64,000 nucleotides of DNA from Streptomyces lasiicapitis (GCF_014646335.1 NZ_BMNG01000021.1:1-64000), one strand, 5' to 3'; shown: positions 1-8,845, counted from the stretch's first letter. Made by a program: numbers and translations. The notes: generated from the letters alone by a model not told the origin.

Positions 1-1897
1 CGGCGGCGGAGTGGCCGCCCGACTCGGCGGCGCCGCGCGTGCGCGTGGCGGTCAGGTCGGTCCCGGCGCCGGGGCCCAGCGCGGTCAAGTGGCCGGTGGT
101 CCCGGACCGCGTGCGGCACTGCCCGCGCGCGGCGGGGCCCAGGGTCCTTCGGCCGGCTCGCCGTCGGCCGGGGCGCCGGTGGCGCCTGGCGGTCTCGCGG
201 GAGCCGGTGCGTCCGGTCCCGGCGGCGGCACGGGTGCGACCGGGCCCGCCAATCTCTCCGGTCCCGGAGCGCAGCGGCCGCAGGCCCCGCAGCTCCCCCA
301 GAACCCGCAGTCCCCGCAGTCGCCGCGCCCCGGCTTCTCGCAGGGCAGCCGCTCCGGTGGCGGCATGCCGCAGCCTCCGGTGCCGCAGCAGCGTACGAAC
401 GAGGCGGGTCCGGGAACGGGTTCCGGCTCGGGTTCCGGCTCCGACCAGGGCCGCAGGCCGCAGCTTCCGCCGCGCGGCGGGCCGCGTGCCGAGCTGCCCG
501 GCGGCAACCAGCAGCCCCGTACGCCCAGTTGGAGCGACGAGAACGCGCAGCCGCAGGTCGCGCGCGAGCCCTTCGACACCCCGCGCGGCCACGAGGAGCC
601 CGAGTCCACCGGCCAGTTCGCGACCCCCGCGGGCCTCGCCGACGACCGGCAGGGCCCCGGCTCCACCGCGCAGTTCGACCGGCCCGACTTCGACGGGCCG
701 CCCCCGGGCACGTCCGGCCAGGGCGGCGCTCCGCAGGCCCCGGGCGGGCAGAACACCGGCGAGTTCGTCCGCTCGGACGTCTTCGGCGGCCCCGCCCAGG
801 GCAACCCGGGCGGCGGCCAGACCCCGCACGGCACCGGTGAGTTCAACGTGCCGCGTCCGCCCGCGCCGCGCCGCGGCCAGGGTCAGGGTGGCGACCGCAA
901 CCAGGGCGCCCCGCAGCAGCCCGGCTCCCAGGGCCAGAACCAGGGCCAGCAGCCGCCCGCCCCTCAGCGCCCGCAGGCCCAGCTCCCCCAAGCCCCGCAG
1001 CAGCCGCAGTCGCAGCAGCCCCAGCAGCAGTCGCAGCAGCCGGGCGAGACCGAGGCCCTGCCGCCCGCGTCCGGCCCGCTGGACGGCCGTACGCCGCTGT
1101 ACGACACGCTGGAGACCAACTGGTTCTCGCAGCAGGCGCAGCAGCAGGCCGAGCAGGAGCGGCAGGCTCAGGAGGAGCGCCAGGCACAGGCTCAGCAGGC
1201 ACAGGCCCAGCAGCAGGCCCAGGCCGAAGCCCAGCAAGCCGAGCAGAACCGGCAGGCCGAGCAGCGGAACCGTCAGGCCGAGCCGCGCCACCCGGGCCTG
1301 CCCCAGCGCCCCCAGCCCCGTCGTAACAAGCAGCCGCAGGCCCCGAACCCGCAGGCCCCGCAGCACGGCAACGGCGCCGATCCCGGCCGTCGCCCGGAGC
1401 AGGCCTCCAGGACCGAGGCCCCCCAGCAGCCGTTCGGGCAGCGCGAGCAGCAGCTTCCGCAGCGCCCCGGGTCCGCGCAGGGCCGGCCGAACGGCCCCGC
1501 CACTCCCCCGCTGCCGCAGCGCGGCGGCGCGGGACCGGCCCCGGCTCCGGCCGCGGGCGGCACCAACGCGAGCAACAACACCAGCAGCACTACCGGCAAC
1601 ACCAGCAACACCGCTTGGCGCAGTACTCCGAACGACGAACTCGGCCGCCAGGCCGAGCGCGTCCGTCAGCCCTCCGCGGGCGGCGTCACCACCTCCGGGC
1701 TGCCGCGCCGCGTCCCACGGGCGAACCTCGTGGCAGGCACCGCACAGCAGGCACAGGACAGCACGGGTCCGCAGGTCTCGCGCGCGCCCGAAGAAGTGCG
1801 CGGCCGGCTGACCAATCTCCGTCGGGGCATCCAGCAGGGTCGCCAGGCCGGTACCGGCCAGACCGGCAGTTTCCCCACTCACCAGCAGGAGCGTTAG
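1..1897 (+). CDS. cvnA: CvnA conservon sensor kinase-like protein, C-terminal part (5' end outside window)
   Basis: The frame is open from the first base, so this is the end of a larger protein. What is visible (about 630 residues) is low-complexity Pro/Gln/Gly-rich tail with Gln/Ala runs around bases 1130-1260; the sensor, HAMP and ATPase parts lie upstream of the window. The last 90 or so residues match the tail of the second CvnA (3802-7152), with GGVTTSGLPRRVP, GPQVSR and PEEVRGRLTNLRRG in the same order. CvnA proteins of Streptomyces conservons are membrane histidine-kinase-like proteins acting with CvnB, CvnC and CvnD. The stop TAG directly abuts the TTG start of cvnB, implying coupled translation. 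Confidence 0.85.
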   Translation, partial: GGGVAARLGGAARARGGQVGPGAGAQRGQVAGGPGPRAALPARGGAQGPSAGSPSAGAPVAPGGLAGAGASGPGGGTGATGPANLSGPGAQRPQAPQLPQNPQSPQSPRPGFSQGSRSGGGMPQPPVPQQRTNEAGPGTGSGSGSGSDQGRRPQLPPRGGPRAELPGGNQQPRTPSWSDENAQPQVAREPFDTPRGHEEPESTGQFATPAGLADDRQGPGSTAQFDRPDFDGPPPGTSGQGGAPQAPGGQNTGEFVRSDVFGGPAQGNPGGGQTPHGTGEFNVPRPPAPRRGQGQGGDRNQGAPQQPGSQGQNQGQQPPAPQRPQAQLPQAPQQPQSQQPQQQSQQPGETEALPPASGPLDGRTPLYDTLETNWFSQQAQQQAEQERQAQEERQAQAQQAQAQQQAQAEAQQAEQNRQAEQRNRQAEPRHPGLPQRPQPRRNKQPQAPNPQAPQHGNGADPGRRPEQASRTEAPQQPFGQREQQLPQRPGSAQGRPNGPATPPLPQRGGAGPAPAPAAGGTNASNNTSSTTGNTSNTAWRSTPNDELGRQAERVRQPSAGGVTTSGLPRRVPRANLVAGTAQQAQDSTGPQVSRAPEEVRGRLTNLRRGIQQGRQAGTGQTGSFPTHQQER

Positions 1898-2320
1898 TTG
1901 AGTCCGATGAGCCAGGCGGCACAGAACCTGAACTGGTTGATCACCAACTTCGTGGACAACACCCCCGGGGTGTCCCACACGGTCGTGGTCTCCGCCGACG
2001 GCCTGCTTCTCGCGATGTCCGAGGGCTTCCCGCGCGACCGCGCCGACCAGCTCGCGGCCGTCGCCTCCGGTCTGACCTCCCTCACGGCCGGGGCCTCCCG
2101 GATCTTCGAGGGCGGCGCGGTCACCCAGACCGTGGTGGAGATGGAGCGCGGCTTTCTGTTCCTCATGTCCATCTCCGACGGCTCGTCGCTCGCGGTGCTC
2201 GCGCACCCGGAGTGCGACATCGGCCTCGTCGGCTACGAGATGGCGCTCCTCGTCGACCGCGCGGGCACCGTCCTCACGCCGGACCTGCGCGCCGAACTCC
2301 AAGGCAGCCTGCTCCACTAG
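1898..2320 (+). CDS. cvnB: CvnB, roadblock/LC7 domain protein
   Basis: A 140-residue protein of the roadblock/LC7 family, which acts as GTPase-activating or scaffold partner of the Ras-like CvnD. It contains the family segment NFVDNTPGVSHTVVVSADG and a hydrophobic core around FLFLMSISDGSSLAVLA. The TTG at 1898 is preferred over ATG 1907 because the paralogue at 7154 has a GTG at the same alignment position, giving both proteins 140 residues. It differs from that paralogue at only about five residues. It lies between cvnA (no gap) and cvnC (149 bp gap) and should act in the cytoplasm at the membrane-bound CvnA. Confidence 0.92.
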   Translation: MSPMSQAAQNLNWLITNFVDNTPGVSHTVVVSADGLLLAMSEGFPRDRADQLAAVASGLTSLTAGASRIFEGGAVTQTVVEMERGFLFLMSISDGSSLAVLAHPECDIGLVGYEMALLVDRAGTVLTPDLRAELQGSLLH

Positions 2321-2469
2321 CGCGGCCCCCGGGCCAACCGCCCCTCTCGGCCGCCCCACCGTCCGAGCGAACCGACCGAACGTCCCGACCACCGTCCGGC
2401 CGCCAGTCATGCCCCCACCCGGCTCTGTCAGACGGAACGCAGACAACTGCTGTCCCGCCCGGAGGATCC

Positions 2470-2877
2470 ATGAACCCGCCCACCGCCTCTCACGACCCGT
2501 ACGGTGCTTCCCATGCCGGGTACGGAGTTGAGGGCGACCAGCCGCTGGTGCGTCCGTACGCGATGACCGGCGGCCGGACCCGGCCCCGCTACCAGCTCGC
2601 GATAGAGGCGCTGGTCAGCACCACGGCCGACCCGGCCCAGCTCATGGGGCTGCTCCCGGAGCACCAGCGGATCTGCCACCTGTGCCGTGAGGTCAAGTCG
2701 GTGGCCGAGGTCTCGGCGCTGCTCTCGATGCCGCTCGGTGTGGCCCGCATCCTCGTCGCCGACCTGGCCGAGGCCGGGCTCGTCGCCATCCACCAGCCCG
2801 GCGGCGACGAGAACGCCGGCGGCCAGCCCGACGTGACACTGCTCGAAAGGGTGCTCAGTGGACTTCGCAAGCTCTGA
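2470..2877 (+). CDS. cvnC: CvnC, DUF742 family protein
   Basis: A 135-residue DUF742 protein, the third conserved member of conservons. The core runs from LVRPYAMTGGRTRPRYQLAIE through EHQRICHLCREVKSVAEVSALL to GVARILVADLAEAGLVAIHQ, with winged-helix-like character; a Cys pair (HLC) lies near residue 75. ATG 2470 follows a strong GGAGGA ribosome site. Its end overlaps the cvnD start by 20 bp, which suggests coupled translation. The N-terminal extension is shorter than in the paralogue at 7672. Its exact role in the complex is not settled; in the family it is thought to link CvnA/B to CvnD. Confidence 0.92.
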   Translation: MNPPTASHDPYGASHAGYGVEGDQPLVRPYAMTGGRTRPRYQLAIEALVSTTADPAQLMGLLPEHQRICHLCREVKSVAEVSALLSMPLGVARILVADLAEAGLVAIHQPGGDENAGGQPDVTLLERVLSGLRKL

Positions 2878-3460
2878 CGGAGGCGGCTTCGCGGACTCCG
2901 GCTCCGCCGGCCGGTCCACCACGTCCGCGAAGATCGTGGTGGCGGGCGGCTTCGGCGTCGGCAAGACCACGTTCGTCGGCGCGGTCTCCGAGATCAACCC
3001 GCTGCGCACCGAGGCCGTGATGACGTCCGCGTCCGCGGGCATCGACGACCTCACGCACACCGGTGACAAGACCACCACGACGGTGGCGATGGATTTCGGC
3101 CGCATCACGCTCGACCAGGACCTGATCCTCTACCTGTTCGGCACGCCCGGACAGGACCGGTTCTGGTTCATGTGGGACGACCTGGTGCGCGGTGCCATCG
3201 GCGCGGTCGTGCTCGTCGACACCCGGCGTCTTGCCGACTGTTTCCCGGCGGTGGACTACTTCGAGAACTCCGGCCTGCCGTTCGTCATCGCCCTCAACGG
3301 CTTCGACGGCCATCAGCCGTACACGCCCGACGAGGTCCGCGAGGCGCTCCAGATCGGCCCCGGCACGCCCATCATCACCACCGACGCCCGCCACCGTGCG
3401 GACGCAAAGAGTGGCCTGATCACGCTGGTCGAGCACGCACTCATGGCACGACTCAAGTAG
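2858..3460 (+). CDS. cvnD: CvnD, Ras-like small GTPase
   Basis: A 200-residue P-loop GTPase. The G1 motif GGFGVGKTT is near residue 31, the G3-like motif GTPGQDR near 95 and the G4-like motif ALNGFD near 146, an NGFD in place of NKxD as is usual in this family. The GTG start lies inside the end of cvnC. Apart from a variable N-terminal segment, it differs from the second CvnD (8243-8827) at only about three residues, while the DNA carries many silent differences. It is the effector GTPase of the conservon, and the operon ends at the hairpin at 3606-3629. Confidence 0.93.
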   Translation: MDFASSDGGGFADSGSAGRSTTSAKIVVAGGFGVGKTTFVGAVSEINPLRTEAVMTSASAGIDDLTHTGDKTTTTVAMDFGRITLDQDLILYLFGTPGQDRFWFMWDDLVRGAIGAVVLVDTRRLADCFPAVDYFENSGLPFVIALNGFDGHQPYTPDEVREALQIGPGTPIITTDARHRADAKSGLITLVEHALMARLK

Positions 3461-3510
3461 GCGGGATCATACGGAAGTTGTCGTAGAGCGCACGGAACGA
3501 TCTGTGTCCT

Positions 3511-3539
3511 TTGACACGGAGGCCTGCCGTGTTCATAAC
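3511..3539 (+). promoter_or_regulatory. Promoter between the two conservons
   Basis: TTGACA (3511-3516) and CATAAC (3534-3539) are separated by exactly 17 bp, a good match to a vegetative sigma-70-type promoter. Transcription would begin near 3546 and meet a strong terminator hairpin about 60-85 nt downstream, before the cvnA start at 3802. Confidence 0.55.
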
Positions 3540-3545
3540 GTTTCG

Positions 3546-3635
3546 ACAGAGAATTGCACCGGCCCCGCGACACATCGCGGTCGGCCGGTGCCGCTGTGCT
3601 CACAAGAGCCCCGCCTTTTGGCGGGGCTCGCTCTT
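3546..3635 (+). ncRNA. Candidate structured small RNA or leader transcript
   Basis: From the predicted start near 3546 to the end of the terminator, the RNA would be about 90 nt with two hairpins. The first pairs 3556-3570 (GCACCGGCC then CCGCGA) with 3575-3591 over a CACA loop, with a 2-nt bulge. The second is the terminator at 3606-3629. No convincing coding frame with a ribosome site fits here. It may be an independent small RNA or an attenuated leader of the second conservon. No expression evidence is available from sequence alone. Confidence 0.4.
3606..3629 (+). terminator. Rho-independent terminator after first conservon
   Basis: A perfect 10-bp stem, GAGCCCCGCC with GGCGGGGCTC, over a TTTT loop, followed by GCTCTTTAT. 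It separates the first conservon from the second and would also end any transcript begun at 3546. Confidence 0.8.
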
Positions 3636-3801
3636 TATGACCGATTTATCTGAGGCTTACACCACTCGGAACTCTTCTTTCCCACTGTTTGGAAGAGCAC
3701 CGCCTGACGTGCTGGAATGCGCTGAACTGCCCAGTAGCACGGGCCTTTGGAGACGACAGCGGCACCAGCGCAGGAGCCGCCGCCGAGAGGTTGTTGGTCG
3801 A

Positions 3802-6800
3802 GTGAGGCGAAGCAAGACGAGCCCCGCATCCCCGGACCGGGACACGCGGGGCAACTTCACCCCGCCGCCGCGCGCTGCAGCGCCGTCCGCGGACGTACCG
3901 GGCAGCGAGCCGCAGGCCGCCTCCGGCGGTCGGCTGTCGCCCAGAAACTGGCGCGTGCCGACCCGTCTGAACGCGATCCTCCTCATACCCGTGCTCGTCG
4001 GGCTCGTGATGGGAGGCTTCCAGGTCAAGGGCGCCATCGACACCTGGGACCAGGCCCGCGACGCCGAGGCCACCGCCCGTCTGGTGCGCGCCTCCCTCGA
4101 CTACGGCAACCGCCTCATCGAGGAGCGCGACATCTCCGCCGCGCCGCTGCTCAAGGGCAAGAAGAACGACTCGGCCGTGGTCAAGGCCCGCAAGGCCACC
4201 GACCTGGCCGCCACCGCCTTCGACGACGCCGCCAAGGACATGCCGAACAAGGAAGGCCTTGAGCGCCGTCTGGACGGCTTCCGCAAGGTCGAGCCGAAGC
4301 TGGCGGGCCTGCGCGCGGCCGCGTACACCAAGAAGCTCCCGGGCGTCCAGACCGAAGAGGCGTACGTCGGCATCCAGCACCCGCTGATGGAGTTCGCCAA
4401 CGAGCTCGGCCTCGGCACCGGAAACATCACGTCCTACGGCCGTACCGTCTACGCGGTCTCGCTCGCCAAGGCCGCGCTCTCCCTGCAGCGCTCCATCGGC
4501 ACCCACATCCTGGTGGAGCCGGGCCCGACGCAGACCGACCTGTCCCGGCAGCGCATCGCCTTCTCCTCGTACGTGTACCTGGAGAACATCGCCATCCAGG
4601 AGTACACCGGCGGCGGCACCCCCGCGGACGTCCGGAAGCTGGAGAACGCGAAGAAGGACCTCACGGCCGCCGGTGAGAAGCAGTCCGAGGAGGCCGCTGC
4701 CGCCGCGCGCGCCAAGGGCGAGAAGTACGTCCCGATGCCGAGCGGCGAGAAGTCGGTCGGCCTCATCTCGGGCCTGCGCTCCACCCAGCCGAGCGCGCGG
4801 GTCGAACTGGCGGGCAAGGGCATCACCGCCCCCGCCCTGTGGGCCGCCACCAGCCTCAAGTTCGACGCGTACCGCACCATCGAGGCGGACCTCGCGGACA
4901 AGGCGGTGAACGAGGCGTCCGGCATCGCCGACGACGCCAAGACCGACGCGTTCATCACCGGCGCGATCGTCGTGGTCGCCCTGCTCGCCGCCTTCATCCT
5001 GGCCGGCCTCATGGCCCGCCAGATGAGCCGCTCGATGCGCAGCCTGCGCACCGCCGCCTTCGGCATCGCCGAGCAGCGCCTGCCGATGCTCGTCGACCAG
5101 CTCTCGCGCACCGACCCGGGCCGCGTGGACACCCGCGTACAGCCCATCCCGATCACCTCCACGGACGAGATCGGCGAGGTCGCCCGCGCCTTCGACCAGG
5201 TGCACCGCGAGGCCGTCCGGCTCGCCTCCGAGCAGGCCCTGCTGCGCGGCAACATCAACGCGATCTTCACCAACCTCTCGCGCCGCAACCAGTCGCTGAT
5301 CGAGGGCCAGCTGACCCTCATCACCGACCTGGAGAACAACGAGGCCGACCCGGACCAGCTGGAGTCCCTGTTCCGCCTGGACCACCTCGCGACGCGCATG
5401 CGCCGCAACGGCGAGAACCTCCTGGTGCTCTCCGGCGAGGAGCCGGGCCGCCGCTGGGACCAGCCGGTACCGCTCGTCGACGTGCTGCGCGCCGCCTCCT
5501 CCGAGGTGGAGCAGTACGAGCGCGTCGAGCTGTCGGGCGTCCCCGAGGCCGAGATCCACGGGCTCGCCGTGACCGACCTCGTGCACCTGCTCGCCGAGCT
5601 CCTGGAGAACGCCACGACGTTCTCCTCGCCGCAGACCAAGGTCAGGGTCACCGCGACCCGTCTTCCGGACGGCCGCGTGATGGTCGAGATCCACGACAAG
5701 GGCATCGGCTTGACCGCCGAGGACTTCGCGGACATCAACCACCGCCTGGCCAACCCGCCGACCGTGGACGCCGCGATCTCGCAGCGCATGGGCCTGTTCG
5801 TGGTCGGCCGCCTGTCCGACCGGCACGGCATCCGCGTGCAGCTGCGCCCCTCCGGCGAGCAGGCGGGCACCACCTCGCTCGTCATGCTGCCGGACAACAT
5901 CACCCACGGTGGCGGTGGCGACCACCAGCCGCACGACTCCGAGTTCACGGTCTCCTCGATCATCCCGGAGCAGCAGGTCCCCGAGGTCGAGCCGCTGCGC
6001 ACGGCCGCCGAGCTGGGCTTCGACGACAGCCGCTACCAGGGCGAAGGCCAGGAGACCGGCGGTCAACTCGACCCGGTCGGCCGCTCGTTGATGCGCGAGG
6101 AGCGCAGGGCCGCCCTGGAGGCACAGGCCCACACCGGCCAGCCGAACGGCGCGGAGCGCCCGCTGTTCCGCGACGAGGTCCAGGGCGGCGCGCAGGACGG
6201 CTACGACCAGCAGTCCGGCTACGCGCAGCCGCAGGGCGGCTACGAGGAGCAGCACGCCCAGCACACCGGTTACGACGACCAGCACACGGCGTACGACCCG
6301 GCGCAGGCCGCGTACGACGGGCAGCAGGCGGCCGGTTACGACCAGGGCCAGGGCGGCTACGACCAGCAGCCGACCTACGACCAGGGCGGGCAGGCGTACG
6401 ACGAGTCGTACTACACGACGCAGGACGGCTACCAGGACACCTATGCCGCCGAATCGGAGGACGGCCACGCCGGCCACGACGCTCGTACGGGCGGTGTCCA
6501 GGAGCCCTTCGCCACCTACCCGGAGCGGTCCCACCAGGACGACTGGCCCTTGCGGGACGGTTACCAGGACGGGTACCAGGACGGCTACGCTCCCGAAGCG
6601 GAATCGGCTCCGGCGACTGACGCGGGTGAGCACGACCGCGTAGGCTTCGACCGTCCGGGACCTGCCTCGCCGGCCCCGTCGGCTCCGTCGAGTCCGTCCA
6701 GTGCCGCTCATCAGCTGACCGACGCGGGCCTTCCGCGCCGTGGCAGCGCCGCCGCGAACGGCAACGGAAGCGCCCCCGCCGCGCCACACCAGGAGAGCCC

Positions 6801-7152
6801 GAACGGCGAGAGCCACGACGGTCTGCAGGGCGAAGCGCAGCAGGGCGAGCAGCAGGGTCCCGGCTGGCGTTCGTCCAACGACGACCGCTGGCAGCGCGCC
6901 GAGCAGTTGCGGGAGCCGAAGGCGGGCGGGGTCACCTCGTCCGGGCTGCCGCGGCGGGTGCCCAAGGCCAACCTGGTCGAGGGCACCGCGGAACAGACCC
7001 CGCAGGGCGGCCCCCAGGTCTCCCGCGACCCCGAGGAAGTACGGGGCAGGCTGAGCAACCTGCGCCGCGGCGTCCAGCGAGGCCGCAGCGCGGGCAGTGA
7101 CACGAATGGCCAGGGCTTCAGCCCTGATAGCACCTACAACCAGGAGCGTTAG
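3802..7152 (+). CDS. cvnA: CvnA, nitrate/sulfonate-sensor-type membrane histidine kinase-like protein
   Basis: About 1116 residues. The GTG at 3802 (MRRSKTSP) follows a GAGAGG ribosome site; longer readings would run through the terminator. Order: first membrane helix near residue 55-75 (LNAILLIPVLVGLVMGGF), a helical extracytoplasmic sensor region of the NIT type, second membrane helix near 390-415, HAMP, a dimerisation-like region with NLSRRNQSLIEGQ, then an ATPase domain with LLENATTF (N box), HDKGIGL (G1) and MGLFVVGRLSDRHG. The 300-residue C-terminal tail is rich in Tyr-Asp/Gly-Gln repeats and ends with the block shared with the first CvnA. A canonical phospho-acceptor His is not obvious. 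It heads the cvnABCD operon with a 1-bp gap to cvnB. Confidence 0.88.
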   Translation: MRRSKTSPASPDRDTRGNFTPPPRAAAPSADVPGSEPQAASGGRLSPRNWRVPTRLNAILLIPVLVGLVMGGFQVKGAIDTWDQARDAEATARLVRASLDYGNRLIEERDISAAPLLKGKKNDSAVVKARKATDLAATAFDDAAKDMPNKEGLERRLDGFRKVEPKLAGLRAAAYTKKLPGVQTEEAYVGIQHPLMEFANELGLGTGNITSYGRTVYAVSLAKAALSLQRSIGTHILVEPGPTQTDLSRQRIAFSSYVYLENIAIQEYTGGGTPADVRKLENAKKDLTAAGEKQSEEAAAAARAKGEKYVPMPSGEKSVGLISGLRSTQPSARVELAGKGITAPALWAATSLKFDAYRTIEADLADKAVNEASGIADDAKTDAFITGAIVVVALLAAFILAGLMARQMSRSMRSLRTAAFGIAEQRLPMLVDQLSRTDPGRVDTRVQPIPITSTDEIGEVARAFDQVHREAVRLASEQALLRGNINAIFTNLSRRNQSLIEGQLTLITDLENNEADPDQLESLFRLDHLATRMRRNGENLLVLSGEEPGRRWDQPVPLVDVLRAASSEVEQYERVELSGVPEAEIHGLAVTDLVHLLAELLENATTFSSPQTKVRVTATRLPDGRVMVEIHDKGIGLTAEDFADINHRLANPPTVDAAISQRMGLFVVGRLSDRHGIRVQLRPSGEQAGTTSLVMLPDNITHGGGGDHQPHDSEFTVSSIIPEQQVPEVEPLRTAAELGFDDSRYQGEGQETGGQLDPVGRSLMREERRAALEAQAHTGQPNGAERPLFRDEVQGGAQDGYDQQSGYAQPQGGYEEQHAQHTGYDDQHTAYDPAQAAYDGQQAAGYDQGQGGYDQQPTYDQGGQAYDESYYTTQDGYQDTYAAESEDGHAGHDARTGGVQEPFATYPERSHQDDWPLRDGYQDGYQDGYAPEAESAPATDAGEHDRVGFDRPGPASPAPSAPSSPSSAAHQLTDAGLPRRGSAAANGNGSAPAAPHQESPNGESHDGLQGEAQQGEQQGPGWRSSNDDRWQRAEQLREPKAGGVTSSGLPRRVPKANLVEGTAEQTPQGGPQVSRDPEEVRGRLSNLRRGVQRGRSAGSDTNGQGFSPDSTYNQER

Positions 7153-7153
7153 T

Positions 7154-7576
7154 GTGAGCCCGATGAGCCAGGCGGCGCAGAACCTGAACTGGTTGATCAC
7201 CAACTTCGTGGACAACACCCCCGGGGTGTCCCACACCGTGGTGGTCTCCGCCGACGGACTCCTTCTGGCGATGTCCGAAGGTTTCCCGCGCGACCGAGCC
7301 GATCAGCTCGCGGCCGTCGCGTCGGGTCTGACCTCCCTCACGGCCGGGGCCTCCCGGATCTTCGAGGGCGGCTCCGTGACCCAGACCGTTGTGGAGATGG
7401 AGAGGGGATTTCTCTTCATCATGTCCATCTCTGACGGTTCGTCCCTGGCCGTACTCGCCCACCCAGAGGCGGACATCGGTCTCATTGGGTACGAGATGGC
7501 ACTTCTCGTCGACCGTGCGGGCACAGTTCTCACTCCGGACCTGCGCGCGGAGCTTCAGGGGAGCCTGCTCAACTGA
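7154..7576 (+). CDS. cvnB: CvnB, roadblock/LC7 domain protein (second copy)
   Basis: 140 residues, about 96% identical to the CvnB at 1898 (differences such as Ala/Ser, Leu/Ile, Cys/Ala, Val/Ile and the final His/Asn). The GTG at 7154 lies one base after the cvnA stop and aligns with the TTG of the paralogue; a longer upstream reading would overlap cvnA without support. The role is as for the first copy: partner and probable GTPase regulator of CvnD. Such similarity suggests that the two conservons could exchange this component. Confidence 0.92.
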   Translation: MSPMSQAAQNLNWLITNFVDNTPGVSHTVVVSADGLLLAMSEGFPRDRADQLAAVASGLTSLTAGASRIFEGGSVTQTVVEMERGFLFIMSISDGSSLAVLAHPEADIGLIGYEMALLVDRAGTVLTPDLRAELQGSLLN

Positions 7577-7671
7577 CAGACAGACGGTGCGTATTCGCGT
7601 CCCGGCACCGTAAGGTTTCGGGACGCGGCTCCACAGTGATGGTGCCGAGCACAGTTTCGGAGGAGGAGTAC

Positions 7672-8262
7672 GTGGCTGCAACACCCCCAGACGGTTCGTC
7701 TTCGGCCAACTGGCCTTCCGGCCACGGCCAGGGCCAGGGTGACGGTTCGCAGAACCGGTACAACTTCCCCTCCGCGCCCAGCCATCGCCGCCAGCCGCCG
7801 TACCGGCAGCCGGGCCCCCAGGCGCCCGGCCCCAGCCCGTACGACCAGCCTTACGCACCCCGGATCCAGCCGGTGCAGCCGCAACGCCGCTCCCCGGAGC
7901 CGGCGCCCGCACCGGCCGCGTCCAACCCACTGGTGCGTCCGTACGCGATGACGGGCGGCCGCACCAGGCCCCGCTACCAGCTCGCCATCGAGGCGCTGGT
8001 GCACACCACCGCACAACCGCATCAACTGCAGGGGCAGTTGCCGGAACACCAGCGCATCTGCAACCTGTGCCGCGAGATCAAATCGGTGGCCGAGATCTCG
8101 GCCCTGCTCTCCATCCCCCTCGGCGTTGCCCGGATCCTCGTCGCCGACCTGGCGGAGGCCGGTCTTGTCGCCATCCATCAGCCCGGCGGCGACGAGTCCG
8201 CCGGCGGTCAGCCAGACGTGACACTGCTCGAAAGGGTGCTCAGTGGACTTCGCAAGCTCTAG
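7672..8262 (+). CDS. cvnC: CvnC, DUF742 family protein (second copy)
   Basis: 196 residues. GTG 7672 follows a strong GGAGGAGG site and is preferred to ATG 7636, which has none. The first 80 residues are Pro/Gln/Ser-rich and not shared with the first CvnC; from LVRPYAMTGGRTRPRYQLAIE onward the two proteins are closely similar, including the CNLCREIKSVAEISALL segment. It overlaps the following cvnD by 20 bp exactly as in the first conservon. It is probably cytoplasmic and part of the CvnA-D membrane complex. Confidence 0.92.
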   Translation: MAATPPDGSSSANWPSGHGQGQGDGSQNRYNFPSAPSHRRQPPYRQPGPQAPGPSPYDQPYAPRIQPVQPQRRSPEPAPAPAASNPLVRPYAMTGGRTRPRYQLAIEALVHTTAQPHQLQGQLPEHQRICNLCREIKSVAEISALLSIPLGVARILVADLAEAGLVAIHQPGGDESAGGQPDVTLLERVLSGLRKL

Positions 8263-8827
8263 CGGCGGAGCAACAGCCCGCTCCACCACCAGCGCGAAAA
8301 TCGTGGTGGCGGGCGGCTTCGGCGTGGGCAAGACCACGTTCGTCGGGGCGGTCTCTGAGATCAACCCGCTGCGCACCGAGGCCGTGATGACGTCCGCGTC
8401 CGCGGGCATCGACGACCTCACCCACACCGGAGACAAGACGACGACCACCGTCGCCATGGACTTCGGCCGCATCACCCTGGACCAGGACCTGATCCTGTAC
8501 CTGTTCGGCACGCCCGGCCAGGACCGGTTCTGGTTCATGTGGGACGACCTGGTCCGTGGCGCCATCGGCGCGGTCGTCCTTGTCGACACGAGGCGGCTCG
8601 CCGACTGCTTCCCCGCCGTCGACTACTTCGAGAACTCGGGCCTGCCCTTCGTCATCGCCCTCAACGGCTTCGACGGCCATCAGCCGTACACGCCCGACGA
8701 GGTCCGCGAGGCGCTGCAGATCGGCCCGGACACCCCCATCATCACCACCGACGCCCGCCACCGCGCGGACGCGAAGAGCGCGCTGATCACTCTGGTCGAG
8801 CACGCGCTGATGGCGCGACTGCGCTAG
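8243..8827 (+). CDS. cvnD: CvnD, Ras-like small GTPase (second copy)
   Basis: 194 residues with GGFGVGKTT (G1), GTPGQDR (G3) and LNGFD (G4). Outside a short variable N-terminus, only about three positions differ from the first CvnD. The GTG start lies within the cvnC end. The conserved core, with many silent base differences, points to strong protein-level constraint rather than a very recent duplication. It ends the second conservon, followed by the bidirectional terminator at 8846-8875. Confidence 0.93.
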   Translation: MDFASSSGGATARSTTSAKIVVAGGFGVGKTTFVGAVSEINPLRTEAVMTSASAGIDDLTHTGDKTTTTVAMDFGRITLDQDLILYLFGTPGQDRFWFMWDDLVRGAIGAVVLVDTRRLADCFPAVDYFENSGLPFVIALNGFDGHQPYTPDEVREALQIGPDTPIITTDARHRADAKSALITLVEHALMARLR

Positions 8828-8845
8828 GTACTTCCCCACGCACGA

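Noticed and set aside
1130..1270. Gln-rich CAG repeats in the first CvnA tail as a separate repeat element
   Set aside because: They are coding low-complexity sequence with many interruptions, typical of CvnA tails.
3646..7236. Minus-strand open frame of about 1200 codons opposite cvnA
   Set aside because: It is a shadow of the GC-biased cvnA frame; it has no family similarity or ribosome site and runs antisense through conserved domains.
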